Below, piece after piece: positions 18,605 to 26,040 of a stretch of 41,638 nucleotides of DNA. Each line of letters opens with the position of its first letter. Position 1 is the first letter of the stretch. The stretch lies in the NCBI RefSeq assembly GCF_900177295.1, contig NZ_FWZX01000042.1:5166-46803 (forward strand). Direction: 5' to 3'. The notes below the pieces were generated by a model. It did no database searches and was not told the origin of the DNA. It was given only the letters and a program-made list of their open reading frames with translations. Source of the stretch: Tistlia consotensis USBA 355. Its GTDB lineage: Bacteria; Pseudomonadota; Alphaproteobacteria; Kiloniellales; DSM-21159. A program made the translations under genes and the position numbers.

Positions 18605-18743
18605 ACTCCCTCTCTGCCCCACGGGGGCGGAGAGGGCCGGGGAGAGGCGGGGGATCAAGGCCGGCCCGCCTGCACGGGCCTTGCCGGCGGAGACCTACCC
18701 CACCTCTCCCTGACCCTCTCCCCCCAAAGGGGCGGAGAGGGAA
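18605..18743. repeat. Palindromic intergenic repeat, family C copy 3
   Basis: Arms at about 18605-18652 and 18698-18743, carrying GGGGGCGGAGAGGGCCGGGG and the inverse CCCTGACCCTCTCC...GGGGCGGAGAGGG. Closely related to 10109-10246 and, less closely, to 11576-11726. It occupies most of the gap between the divergent flavin reductase and nucleoside transporter genes, so both promoters must lie in or beside it. Confidence 0.88.
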
Positions 18744-18767
18744 TGATATCGAGGGCGGCCCGGACAC

Positions 18768-20072
18768 TTGCGCCGGCGTGCCGCTCCCGGCATAGGAGAA
18801 GAGGGCTTCTGGTCGGGGGACCGAGAGATCGACAGGTTTCAGGGGTTGCTGGGCATCGCGGCGATCGTCGCGATCGCCTGGGCGGTGAGCGAGAACCGGA
18901 AGGTCTTCGATTGGCGGGGCGTCGTCGCGGGCCTGGCGCTGCAGTTCGGCCTGGCCTTCCTGCTGCTGCGCCTGCCGGGCGCGCGCGACGTCTTCCTGGC
19001 GCTCAACGGGCTGGTCCTGGCGCTGCAGGACGCGACGCGGCAGGGCACCGCCTTCGTGTTCGGCTACCTGGGCGGCGGGCCGGCCCCCTTCGAGGCGACC
19101 CAGCCGGGCAACTCCTTCGTCCTGGCGCTGCAGGCGCTGCCGCTGATCCTGGTGATCTCGGCGCTCTCGGCGCTGCTCTGGCACTGGCGGATCCTGCCGG
19201 TCGTGGTCAAGGCCGTCTCGGCCGTGCTCGAGCGGATCTTCGCGATCGGCGGCGCGGTCGGGGTCAGCGCAGCGGCCAACATCTTCGTCGGCATGGTCGA
19301 GGCGCCGCTGCTGGTCCGGCCCTATTTCGCACGCCTGACCCGGGCCGAGATCTTCATGGTCATGACCTGCGGCATGGCGACGGTCGCGGGCACGGTGATG
19401 GTGCTCTACGCCTCGTTCCTCAGCCAGGTGATCCCCGGCGCGCTCGGCCACATCCTGACCGCCTCGATCATCTCGGTGCCGGCCGCGCTGATGGTCGCGC
19501 GCCTGATGGTGCCGGGCGTCGAGAAGACCGAGAGCGACGGCTCGATCCCCGAGCTGGAGTACGACAGCTCGATGGACGCGATCACCCGCGGCACCGAGCA
19601 GGGCGTGCAGCTGCTGATCAACGTCACGGCCATGCTGATCGTGCTGATCGCCCTGGTCGCGCTGGTCAACGCGCTGCTCGGCCTGCTGCCGCCGGTGTTC
19701 GGCGCCGAGCTGTCGCTGCAGCGGGTGTTCGGCTGGATCTTCGCGCCCTACGCCTGGCTGATCGGCATCCCGGCGCACGAGGCGGCGACGGCCGGCGAGC
19801 TGCTCGGCCTCAAGACCGTGCTCAACGAGTTCATCGCCTACCTGCAGCTCGCCAAGCTGCCGGCCGACACCCTGGACGAGCGCAGCCGGCTGATCCTGGT
19901 CTATGCGCTCTGCGGCTTCGCCAATCCCGGCAGCCTGGGCATCATGATCGGCGGCCTGGTCGCGATGGCGCCGCAGCGGCGCGGCGAGCTGGTGCAGCTC
20001 GCCGGCAAGTCGGTGCTGTCGGGCACGCTGGCGACCGGCCTGACCGGCGCGGTCGTCGGTATCCTCTGGTAG
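18768..20072 (+). CDS. Concentrative nucleoside transporter, NupC/CNT family (start uncertain)
   Basis: Cation-driven nucleoside importer with about eight or more hydrophobic segments. CNT signatures include GTAFVFGYLGG near the N-terminus, GNSFVLALQALPLILVISAL, GQ-loop equivalents around SAAANIFVGMVEAPLLVRPY, GTVMVLYASF and the C-terminal ALCGFANPGSLGIMIGG. No ATG lies upstream of the first membrane helix. Candidates are the TTG at 18768, an ATC at 18828 (giving xDRFQGLLGIAAIVA, which aligns with the NupC start) and a TTG at 18846. The purine-rich GGAGAAGAGG at about 18795 lies between the first two. Coordinates here use the longest option. Confidence 0.88.
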   Translation: MRRRAAPGIGEEGFWSGDREIDRFQGLLGIAAIVAIAWAVSENRKVFDWRGVVAGLALQFGLAFLLLRLPGARDVFLALNGLVLALQDATRQGTAFVFGYLGGGPAPFEATQPGNSFVLALQALPLILVISALSALLWHWRILPVVVKAVSAVLERIFAIGGAVGVSAAANIFVGMVEAPLLVRPYFARLTRAEIFMVMTCGMATVAGTVMVLYASFLSQVIPGALGHILTASIISVPAALMVARLMVPGVEKTESDGSIPELEYDSSMDAITRGTEQGVQLLINVTAMLIVLIALVALVNALLGLLPPVFGAELSLQRVFGWIFAPYAWLIGIPAHEAATAGELLGLKTVLNEFIAYLQLAKLPADTLDERSRLILVYALCGFANPGSLGIMIGGLVAMAPQRRGELVQLAGKSVLSGTLATGLTGAVVGILW

Positions 20073-20081
20073 GGCCGCGAC

Positions 20082-20096
20082 GGCCGAGAATCGGCC
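20082..20096 (+). terminator. Short hairpin after the nucleoside transporter gene
   Basis: GGCCGA (20082-20087), loop GAA, TCGGCC (20091-20096), ten bases after the stop codon. There is no T tract, so if it terminates it is not a classical intrinsic terminator; it could also simply stabilise the mRNA end. Confidence 0.35.
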
Positions 20097-20172
20097 CCGC
20101 CGCGGCGCGGAGCGAGAAATTTGCCGTCGAGGGCGAACCATTTCGCCCGAGCGGCGTTCTCAGCATCCCGCC

Positions 20173-21681
20173 ATGCCGATCTCCAAGTCCACCTACATAG
20201 GCGCCGCGGCGCTCCTGCTGCTGCTCGGCCTGGCCGCGCTGCTGGCCATCGTCGCGACCTCGCTCGTGCTGGTCGCGCGCAGCCAGCAGCAGTTCGCCGG
20301 CGTCGTCACGGCGCGCGAGGTGCGCAGCGCGGCCGCCGACCTGTTGGCGCTGGTCCAGGACATGGAGACCGGCCAGCGCGGCTATCTGCTGACCGGCGAC
20401 GAGAGCTATCTGGCGCCCTACCGCCAGGCGGTCGGGCAGGTCGCCAGGAAGGCCGAGGCGCTGCGCCGGGCGCTGCGCGATTTCCCCGACCTGGAGCCGG
20501 TGCTCGGCCGGCTGTCGTCGACGCTCGACGCCAAGCTCGCCGAGCTCGCCGACACCCTGCAGCTCTACCGGTCCGGCGCGCGCGAGCAGGCCCTGGCGAT
20601 GGTCGACACCGACCGGGGCAACAAGCTGATGGAGCAGCTGCGCGGCGAGCTGCAGCGCGTGCGCGAGAGCGCCGAGGTGCGCCTGGACCTCGCGGTCGAC
20701 CGCCAGCGGGCGAGCGCCGACCTGCTGCGCTGGGTCAGCATCCTCGGCGCCGTCGCGGTGATCCTGGTCGTCGCCGGCGCGGTCTGGCTGGTGCTGCGCT
20801 ACACCCGCGTGCTGGGCCGTGCCCGCCAGGACGTCGAGCGGCTCAATGCCGAGCTGGAGGAGCGGGTGCGGGACCGCACCGCCGAGCTCGGCCGGGCCAA
20901 CGAGGAGATCCAGCGCTTCGCCTACATCGTGACCCACGACCTGCGCGCCCCGCTGGTCAACATCATGGGCTTCACCAGCGAGCTGGAGACCAGCCTGGCG
21001 ACGCTGCAGAGCTACGTCGCGCGGGTCGTCGACGCCGACCAGTGCGAAGAGGAGGACCCGGCGACCGTCGAGGCGCGCATCGCGATCGAGGAGGACCTGC
21101 CGGAATCGATCGGCTTCATCCGCTCCTCGACGCGCAAGATGGACGGCCTGATCAACGCGATCCTGAAGATCTCCCGCGACGGGCGGCGGCCGCTGAAGCC
21201 AGTGCGCCTCGACCTGCGCTCGGTCATCGAGACCTCGGTCGAGGCGATCCAGCACCAGCTCAAGGAGCACGACGGCGCGGTCGAGCTGGACATCCGCACC
21301 GGCCCGATCGTCTCCGACCGCCTGTCGCTGGAGCAGATCTTCGGCAACCTGCTCGACAACGCCGTCAAGTATCGCCAGCCCGACCGGCCGCTGCGGCTCG
21401 CCGTCTCCTCGCACGAGGCGCCGGGCCGGCAGATCGTCGTCGAGATCCGCGACAACGGTCGCGGCATCAGCCCGCAGGACCACGAGCGGGTCTTCGAGCT
21501 GTTCCGACGCTCGGGCAGCCAGGACCAGCCGGGCGAGGGCATCGGCCTCGCCCACGTCCGCGCGCTGGTCCGCTCGCTCGGCGGCGACATCACGCTCGCC
21601 TCGGAGTTCGGGGCCGGCACGACCTTCCGGATCCGCCTGCAGCGCGATCTCGGCCAATTCCTGGGGAGCAGCAGAGCATGA
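20173..21681 (+). CDS. CHASE3-domain sensor histidine kinase
   Basis: 502-residue membrane kinase. Membrane helix at about 9-36, periplasmic CHASE3 sensor at about 37-187 (QDMETGQRGYLLTGDESYL is the CHASE3 hallmark), second helix at about 188-210, coiled coil 213-247, HisKA with phospho-His255 in IVTHDLRAPL, then the ATPase domain (N-box GNLLDNAVKY, G1 IRDNGRGI, G2 GEGIGLAHV). An insertion rich in Glu/Asp (about 280-315) separates the two dimerisation helices. Its last codons overlap the start of the receiver gene by ATGA, so the cognate partner is almost surely the receiver. Confidence 0.92.
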   Translation: MPISKSTYIGAAALLLLLGLAALLAIVATSLVLVARSQQQFAGVVTAREVRSAAADLLALVQDMETGQRGYLLTGDESYLAPYRQAVGQVARKAEALRRALRDFPDLEPVLGRLSSTLDAKLAELADTLQLYRSGAREQALAMVDTDRGNKLMEQLRGELQRVRESAEVRLDLAVDRQRASADLLRWVSILGAVAVILVVAGAVWLVLRYTRVLGRARQDVERLNAELEERVRDRTAELGRANEEIQRFAYIVTHDLRAPLVNIMGFTSELETSLATLQSYVARVVDADQCEEEDPATVEARIAIEEDLPESIGFIRSSTRKMDGLINAILKISRDGRRPLKPVRLDLRSVIETSVEAIQHQLKEHDGAVELDIRTGPIVSDRLSLEQIFGNLLDNAVKYRQPDRPLRLAVSSHEAPGRQIVVEIRDNGRGISPQDHERVFELFRRSGSQDQPGEGIGLAHVRALVRSLGGDITLASEFGAGTTFRIRLQRDLGQFLGSSRA

Positions 21682-22124
21682 GCAGCGAAGCCAGAGCCGT
21701 GACGATCGTCATGATCGAGGACGACGAGGGCCACGCCCGGCTGATCGAGAAGAACATCCGCCGCGCCGGCGTCAACAACGCCATCCTGCCCTTCACCAAC
21801 GGCACCGACGCACTGACCTACCTGTTCGGCGCCGACGGCAGCGGCGAGGTCAGCCGGGCCCGGCACCTGCTGGTGCTGCTCGACCTCAACCTGCCGGACA
21901 TGACCGGCGTCGACATCCTGGAGAAGGTGAAGGGCAACAGGCACACCAAGCTGACGCCGGTGGTCGTGCTGACCACGACCGACGACGAGCGCGAGATCCA
22001 GCGCTGCTACGACCTGGGCGCCAACGTCTACATCACCAAGCCGGTCGACTACGAGAGCTTCGCCAACGCGATCCGGCAGCTCGGCCTGTTCTTCTCGGTG
22101 ATGCAGGTGCCGGAAACCAACTGA
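21678..22124 (+). CDS. Single-domain response regulator (Rcp1/CheY-like receiver)
   Basis: 148 residues, a receiver domain with no output domain. Acidic pocket Glu14/Asp15/Asp16 (MIEDDEGHA), phospho-acceptor Asp69 in LLDLNLP, conserved Thr in VVLTTTDD and Lys in ITKPVDY. Rcp1-type receivers are larger than CheY and usually sit beside a histidine kinase, as here. It may relay phosphate to the third gene or act by protein contact. The start overlaps the kinase stop (ATGA), and the next gene begins 3 bases after its own stop. Confidence 0.92.
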   Translation: MSSEARAVTIVMIEDDEGHARLIEKNIRRAGVNNAILPFTNGTDALTYLFGADGSGEVSRARHLLVLLDLNLPDMTGVDILEKVKGNRHTKLTPVVVLTTTDDEREIQRCYDLGANVYITKPVDYESFANAIRQLGLFFSVMQVPETN

Positions 22125-22126
22125 CC

Positions 22127-23164
22127 ATGCCGTACCAGGGCTTCCGAGTCCTCTACATCGACGACGACCCGGCGCTGGCGCGCCTGGTGCAGAAGACGCT
22201 CGCCCGCCGCGGCTATGCCGTGGAGCACGCCGACAGCGCCGAGAGCGGCCTGGCGCGGCTCGACGCCGGCGGCATCGACGTCATCGCCCTCGACCACTAC
22301 CTGCCGACCGGCACCGGCCTCGACGTGCTGGCCCGGCTCGGCGAGGTGCCGGCGCGCCCGCCGGTGGTCTACGTCACCGGCTCGGCCGAGACTGCCGTGG
22401 CGGTCGCGGCGCTCAAGGCCGGCGCCTGCGACTACGTGCCGAAGGCGGCCAGCGAGGAGTTCCTGGAGCTGCTCGGCAGCGCCGTCGACCAGGCGATCGA
22501 CGCGGCCCGCCTGATGCGCGAGAAGGAGCGCGCCGAGCGCGAGATGCGCGAGGCCCGCGAGCGCGCCGAGCTGCTGCTCGGCGAGGTCAACCACCGGGTC
22601 TCCAACAGCCTGGCCCTGGTCGCGGCCCTGGTCTCGATGCAGGCCAAGGCCGTCACCCAGCCGGCGGCGCGCGACGCCCTGTCCGAGACCCAGGCGAGGA
22701 TCCTGGCCATCGCCGGCATTCACCGCCGGCTCTACACCTCGGAGGACGTGCGGATCGTCGAGCTCGGCGGCTACCTCAGGAGCCTGATCGAGGACCTCGA
22801 GGCCTCGATGCGCTCGGCCGGCCACGGCGCCGCGGTGCGCCTGGAGGTCGAGAACCTCGCCGTCGCCACCGACAAGGCCGTCTCGATCGGCGTGCTGCTG
22901 ACCGAGCTGGTGACCAACGCCTTTAAGTACGCCTATCCGGGCACGGAGACGGGCGAGGTCCGGATCGGCTTCCGCGCGCTCGGCCCCGGCCGCGCGGAGC
23001 TCAGCGTCGAGGACGACGGTGTCGGCTGGAACGGCGAGGGCAGGGTCCAGGGCACCGGCCTCGGCAGCCGCATCGTCAGGGCCATGGCGAGCAATCTCGG
23101 CGGCGTCGTGTGCTACGCCGAGCGCGAGCGCGGCACGCGCGTCTTTCTGGCCTTCACGCTCTAG
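22127..23164 (+). CDS. Hybrid receiver-histidine kinase (HisKA_2/HWE-like)
   Basis: 345 soluble residues. Receiver at about 6-120 with Asp56 (IALDHYLPTGTG), a short coiled coil at about 128-150 (REKERAEREMREARERAE), then a HisKA_2 dimerisation domain with phospho-His157 in GEVNHRVSNSL and an HATPase_c_2 domain (LLTELVTNAFKYAYP, VEDDGVGWN, GTGLGSRIV). The usual receiver Lys is preserved in YVPKAAS. Receiver-first order suggests kinase activity is set by phosphorylation from the upstream kinase or receiver. HisKA_2/HWE kinases often feed the alphaproteobacterial general stress response, but no PhyR or NepR is in the window. Confidence 0.9.
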   Translation: MPYQGFRVLYIDDDPALARLVQKTLARRGYAVEHADSAESGLARLDAGGIDVIALDHYLPTGTGLDVLARLGEVPARPPVVYVTGSAETAVAVAALKAGACDYVPKAASEEFLELLGSAVDQAIDAARLMREKERAEREMREARERAELLLGEVNHRVSNSLALVAALVSMQAKAVTQPAARDALSETQARILAIAGIHRRLYTSEDVRIVELGGYLRSLIEDLEASMRSAGHGAAVRLEVENLAVATDKAVSIGVLLTELVTNAFKYAYPGTETGEVRIGFRALGPGRAELSVEDDGVGWNGEGRVQGTGLGSRIVRAMASNLGGVVCYAERERGTRVFLAFTL

Positions 23165-23189
23165 GCCTCGAAGGACGGCCCGGCGGCGC

Positions 23190-23203
23190 CTGATCTGCGT
23201 CAA
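23190..23203. promoter_or_regulatory. FNR/FixK-type box upstream of the cytochrome gene
   Basis: CTGATCTGCGTCAA matches TTGAT-N4-RTCAA with one mismatch at the first base. If it acts at -41.5, transcription would start near 23238, with GAGAAT (23227-23232) at the -10 position, 86 bases before the cytochrome start codon at 23324. Confidence 0.6.
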
Positions 23204-23323
23204 CGACAGGCGGCGCTCCGCAGGTCGAGAATGGCTTCCTGTCCGGCCACAATGCTCCGAGCCATCGTCGCCGGACCGCCGGTCGCAGGTCGATGGCTCT
23301 CCAGCATTTCGGGGGCCTTCGCC

Positions 23324-23926
23324 ATGACCTCACTCACGAATCGCCGGCTCCGCCGTTCCTGCGCCCTGTTGGGGACCGCGGCGCTCGTCTCCTTCGCCGC
23401 CGTCGCGTTGCTCGCCGGCGCGCCGCCGCAGGGGCCGGCGCTCGCGGCCCAGGCGGCGACGATGCCAGGCGAGCCGAACCTCGAGCTGCCGAAGCTCGAC
23501 CCCAGGGCGGGGCGACGGCTCTTCGCCAGCAAGGGCTGCGTCGTCTGCCATTCGGTGAACGGCGTCGGCGGCACCGATGCGCCGCGGCTCGATGCCGACA
23601 CCATGCCGCCGCACATGAACCCCTTCGACCTGGCCGCGCGGATGTGGCGGGGCGCCCCGGCGATGATCATGATGCAGCAGGAGGAGCTGGGCGGTCAGAT
23701 CGAGTTCACCGGCCAGCAGCTCGCCGACATCACAGCCTTTCTCCATGACCGGACGCAGCAGGCGCAGTTCTCGCTGTCCGACGTGCCGCAGGCTGTTCGC
23801 GCGCTGATGGACGACGACGATGCCAAGGGGGAGAAGGACCGCGACGAATCGAGGAGCGGCGCCCGCGGCGGCATGATGGGCGGCGGTTCGATGGGCGGCG
23901 GGATGATGGGCAGCCCGCGCAACTGA
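23324..23926 (+). CDS. Periplasmic c-type cytochrome with Met/Gly-rich C-terminal tail
   Basis: 200 residues from the ATG at 23324, which begins a clear Sec signal (MTSLTNRRLRRS then a hydrophobic stretch to about 43); a longer in-frame start at 23231 would bury that signal. One haem site, CVVCH at 72-76. Possible sixth ligands are Met94, Met98, Met107 or Met114 in the MPPHMNPFDLAARMWRGAPAM region. The last 20 residues are RGGMMGGGSMGGGMMG-like, which looks like a metal-binding or flexible tail. Likely a small electron carrier; the partner is unknown. An FNR/FixK-type box upstream suggests induction at low oxygen. Confidence 0.85.
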   Translation: MTSLTNRRLRRSCALLGTAALVSFAAVALLAGAPPQGPALAAQAATMPGEPNLELPKLDPRAGRRLFASKGCVVCHSVNGVGGTDAPRLDADTMPPHMNPFDLAARMWRGAPAMIMMQQEELGGQIEFTGQQLADITAFLHDRTQQAQFSLSDVPQAVRALMDDDDAKGEKDRDESRSGARGGMMGGGSMGGGMMGSPRN

Positions 23927-23944
23927 GCGGCGCCGCGCCCCGCC

Positions 23945-24559
23945 TCAGGGGCGGTCGAAGCGGTCGCGCAGGCGGCGGAAGAATCCGTTGGCGTCGTCGA
24001 CGAGCTCGTCGGCCTCGTCGTCCAGGCGGTCGATGAAGGGCTCGACGCGCTCGGCGCGGAAGCGTGCGACGAAGCGCCAGATCTGCCAGATCACGAAGAG
24101 CAGGATCAGCAGGAAGACGATATTGAACCAGGGGATCGTGCTGTAGTCGGCACTGTCGACCTGGCGCAGCGCGACGGCGTTGGGGAACATCGAGAGCACG
24201 GGGATACGCCAGCCGTAGTGGGTGACCAGCACCCATTTCGGCTTGTCGCTGCCCGAGACCAGGTTCTGCGCCTCGGCCTGCAGGTTGCCGCTGTCGAACT
24301 TGAAGTACCAGGGGAAGCCCCAGCCGGTCTCCTCGTTGCGGTAGACGCGCGGGCCGCCGTCGGGCCAGACCGCGTTGATGAAGCGCACGTCGCGGGTCGT
24401 GTCGGCGGTCTCCGGCTGGCCGCTGCGCCCGGCGACGTCGACGCGCTTGATGTCGGTGCCGACGATCCGGACGACGTCCTTCGAGGGCAGGTAGAATTGC
24501 AGGAAGCCGCCGACGACGAGCAGCAGCAGCAGGACGAGGATCGGCTTGACGAAGCGCAT
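23945..24559 (-). CDS. DUF1523 family inner-membrane protein
   Basis: 204 residues with a membrane helix near each end (about 5-24 and 144-163), a periplasmic domain between them and a cytoplasmic tail with charged repeats (DDEADELVDDANGFFRRL). The segment DVVRIVGTDIKRVD followed by TRDVRFINAVW and GWGFPWYFKFD is the hallmark of DUF1523, a family of unknown function in alphaproteobacteria. The ATG at 24559 gives the expected start MRFVKPILVL. Same direction as the chalcone-isomerase-like gene 116 bases upstream. Confidence 0.82.
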   Translation of the reverse strand: MRFVKPILVLLLLLVVGGFLQFYLPSKDVVRIVGTDIKRVDVAGRSGQPETADTTRDVRFINAVWPDGGPRVYRNEETGWGFPWYFKFDSGNLQAEAQNLVSGSDKPKWVLVTHYGWRIPVLSMFPNAVALRQVDSADYSTIPWFNIVFLLILLFVIWQIWRFVARFRAERVEPFIDRLDDEADELVDDANGFFRRLRDRFDRP

Positions 24560-24675
24560 GGCACCCCAGGCAGGAACGGGACAGGCCTCCCTAATCTAGG
24601 ATGGATGCCGGTGCGGCGCGACCTCCTTGCCGGCCGGATCGACGCCGGTGCGGCGACGGGATCCGGAGGTCGCGG

Positions 24676-25263
24676 TCAGCGCGCGTGGCCGGCCGCGCGG
24701 TCGCGCTGCGTCGCCAGCAGCGGACTGGCGCTCCGCAGCAGGGCTTCGCGGACCTGCGACGAGGTCGCGTCGGGGCCGGCGAACAGCGCGACGATCGCCT
24801 TCATGAAGCGATCGTCGCGGGTCGCGATCACCGGCCGGCCGTCGACCTCCATCAGTGTGCCGCGGCCGGGAAAGAAGCTGAACAGCAGCTCGTCGCCGGC
24901 CGACAGGCCCCGGTAGCTGCGCTTCAGGCGCAGGCGGTCGGCCGGCTCCAGGGCCGGCAACAGCTTGTCGGCCCAGTCCGCGGGAATGCGGTCGGGCAGG
25001 TCGCCGTCGTAGAGCACCTCGACGCGGAACGCCTTGGCCAGGTCCGGCTGGTCGAGCGGAGGCGCCGGGCGGCGCGACTCCGGCAGGTAGAGGGTGACGC
25101 GGTAGAGATCGATCCACAGCAGGCTGCGCACGGCCTCGCCGGCGCGCGCCAGGGGGCCGCCGGCGAGCGCGAGCCGGTCCGGCGCCGCGGCGCCGGCGGG
25201 ACTCCAGGCGCCGGCTCCGGCGAGCAGCGCGAGGGCCAGCAGCGATGGCAGCAGTCGAGGCAT
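24676..25263 (-). CDS. Secreted chalcone isomerase-like protein
   Basis: 195 residues from the ATG at 25263, preceded by a strong GGAGGAGGAG site; the frame is open further upstream but that part has no domain. Signal peptide about 1-26. LLWIDLYRVTLYLP, FRVEVLYDGDLPDRIP and RLRLKRSYRGLSAGDELLFSF match the bacterial chalcone-isomerase-like domain (Chalcone_3 type). These proteins are not known to act on flavonoids; related folds bind fatty acids. No catalytic role can be claimed. It is transcribed away from the PAS/MCP pair, and the shared gap holds an FNR-type box. Confidence 0.8.
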   Translation of the reverse strand: MPRLLPSLLALALLAGAGAWSPAGAAAPDRLALAGGPLARAGEAVRSLLWIDLYRVTLYLPESRRPAPPLDQPDLAKAFRVEVLYDGDLPDRIPADWADKLLPALEPADRLRLKRSYRGLSAGDELLFSFFPGRGTLMEVDGRPVIATRDDRFMKAIVALFAGPDATSSQVREALLRSASPLLATQRDRAAGHAR

Positions 25264-25426
25264 CGTCGCTCCTCCTCCGCCCCGGAAAAGGGGCTCGAAC
25301 GAGGTGGGCGGGCAGGGGGAAAAGGGGGCCGGGCAGGGGCTGTCGCCGGTCGCCCGCGCGGCCGTCTCGCGCGGGCCTCGCTCGATCAACGCGCAGGCCC
25401 CGCGCGGCGTTCCGCCGCGGGTGCGA

Positions 25427-25440
25427 TTGACGGAGATCAA
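25427..25440. promoter_or_regulatory. FNR/FixK-type box upstream of the split aerotaxis receptor
   Basis: TTGACGGAGATCAA is a full match to TTGA-N6-TCAA. Placed at -41.5 it predicts a start near 25475, with the locally T-rich TTTACC (25463-25468) at -10 and the PAS start codon at 25516. It stands out in DNA that is otherwise strongly GC-rich. It could also act on the divergent chalcone-isomerase-like gene. Confidence 0.68.
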
Positions 25441-25515
25441 AAGTTGCGGCGGTTAGGCTTTCTTTACCGTCTCCGTCGCTAGCTTACCCCGCGAAGCGAA
25501 GCGCTGGAGAGAGCG

Positions 25516-26040
25516 ATGTCGAAATACGCCGTCCGACCGACGGGTCGGGAATCCCTATTTCGCGAGGGCGAGCTGATCGTCTCGAAGACCGACCTCAAGG
25601 GCCGTATCACCTACTGCAACGACGTCTTCCGGCGGATCGCCGGTTTCACGGAGGAGGAGCTGCTCGGGGCGCCGCACAGCATCATCCGTCATCCCGACAT
25701 GCCGCGCTGCGTGTTCAAGCTGCTGTGGGACACGATCGAGGCGAAGGGCGAGATCTTCGCCTACGTGATCAACCTGGCGAAGAACGGCGACCACTACTGG
25801 GTCCTGGCGCACGTCACGCCGACCCTCGACGCCAAGGGCAACATCGTCGGCTACCACTCGAACCGCCGCAAGCCGCGTCCCGAAGCGGTCGCGGCGGCGG
25901 CCGGGCTCTACCGCGAGCTCAAGGCGATCGAGGATGCGCCCTCGAGCCGCAAGGAGGGCATGCAGGAGGCCTATGCCCACTTCATCGACCTGCTGGCCAA
26001 GAAGGGCGTGAGCTATGATCGTTTCCTGTTCTCTCTCTAG
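25516..26040 (+). CDS. Stand-alone Aer-type PAS domain protein (likely FAD-binding redox sensor)
   Basis: 174 residues, essentially one PAS domain (about 15-115) and a helical tail. The segment [22 protein letters not shown] and then [20 protein letters not shown] is the pattern of the FAD-PAS domain of the aerotaxis receptor Aer. In Aer this domain is joined to HAMP and signalling domains in one protein; here translation stops and a chemoreceptor gene starts inside its last codons (26-base overlap). It therefore probably senses cellular redox state and signals to the partner receptor. The FNR-type box upstream fits that role. Confidence 0.9.
   Translation: MSKYAVRPTGRESLFREGELIVSKTDLKGRITYCNDVFRRIAGFTEEELLGAPHSIIRHPDMPRCVFKLLWDTIEAKGEIFAYVINLAKNGDHYWVLAHVTPTLDAKGNIVGYHSNRRKPRPEAVAAAAGLYRELKAIEDAPSSRKEGMQEAYAHFIDLLAKKGVSYDRFLFSL

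Noticed and set aside
10087-18767. CRISPR array suggested by the repeated palindromes
   Set aside because: Copies are kilobases apart in different gaps, with no regular spacers and no cas genes.
25396-25421. Terminator-like GC hairpin before the PAS gene
   Set aside because: Stem is imperfect and has no T tract; such runs arise often in this base composition.
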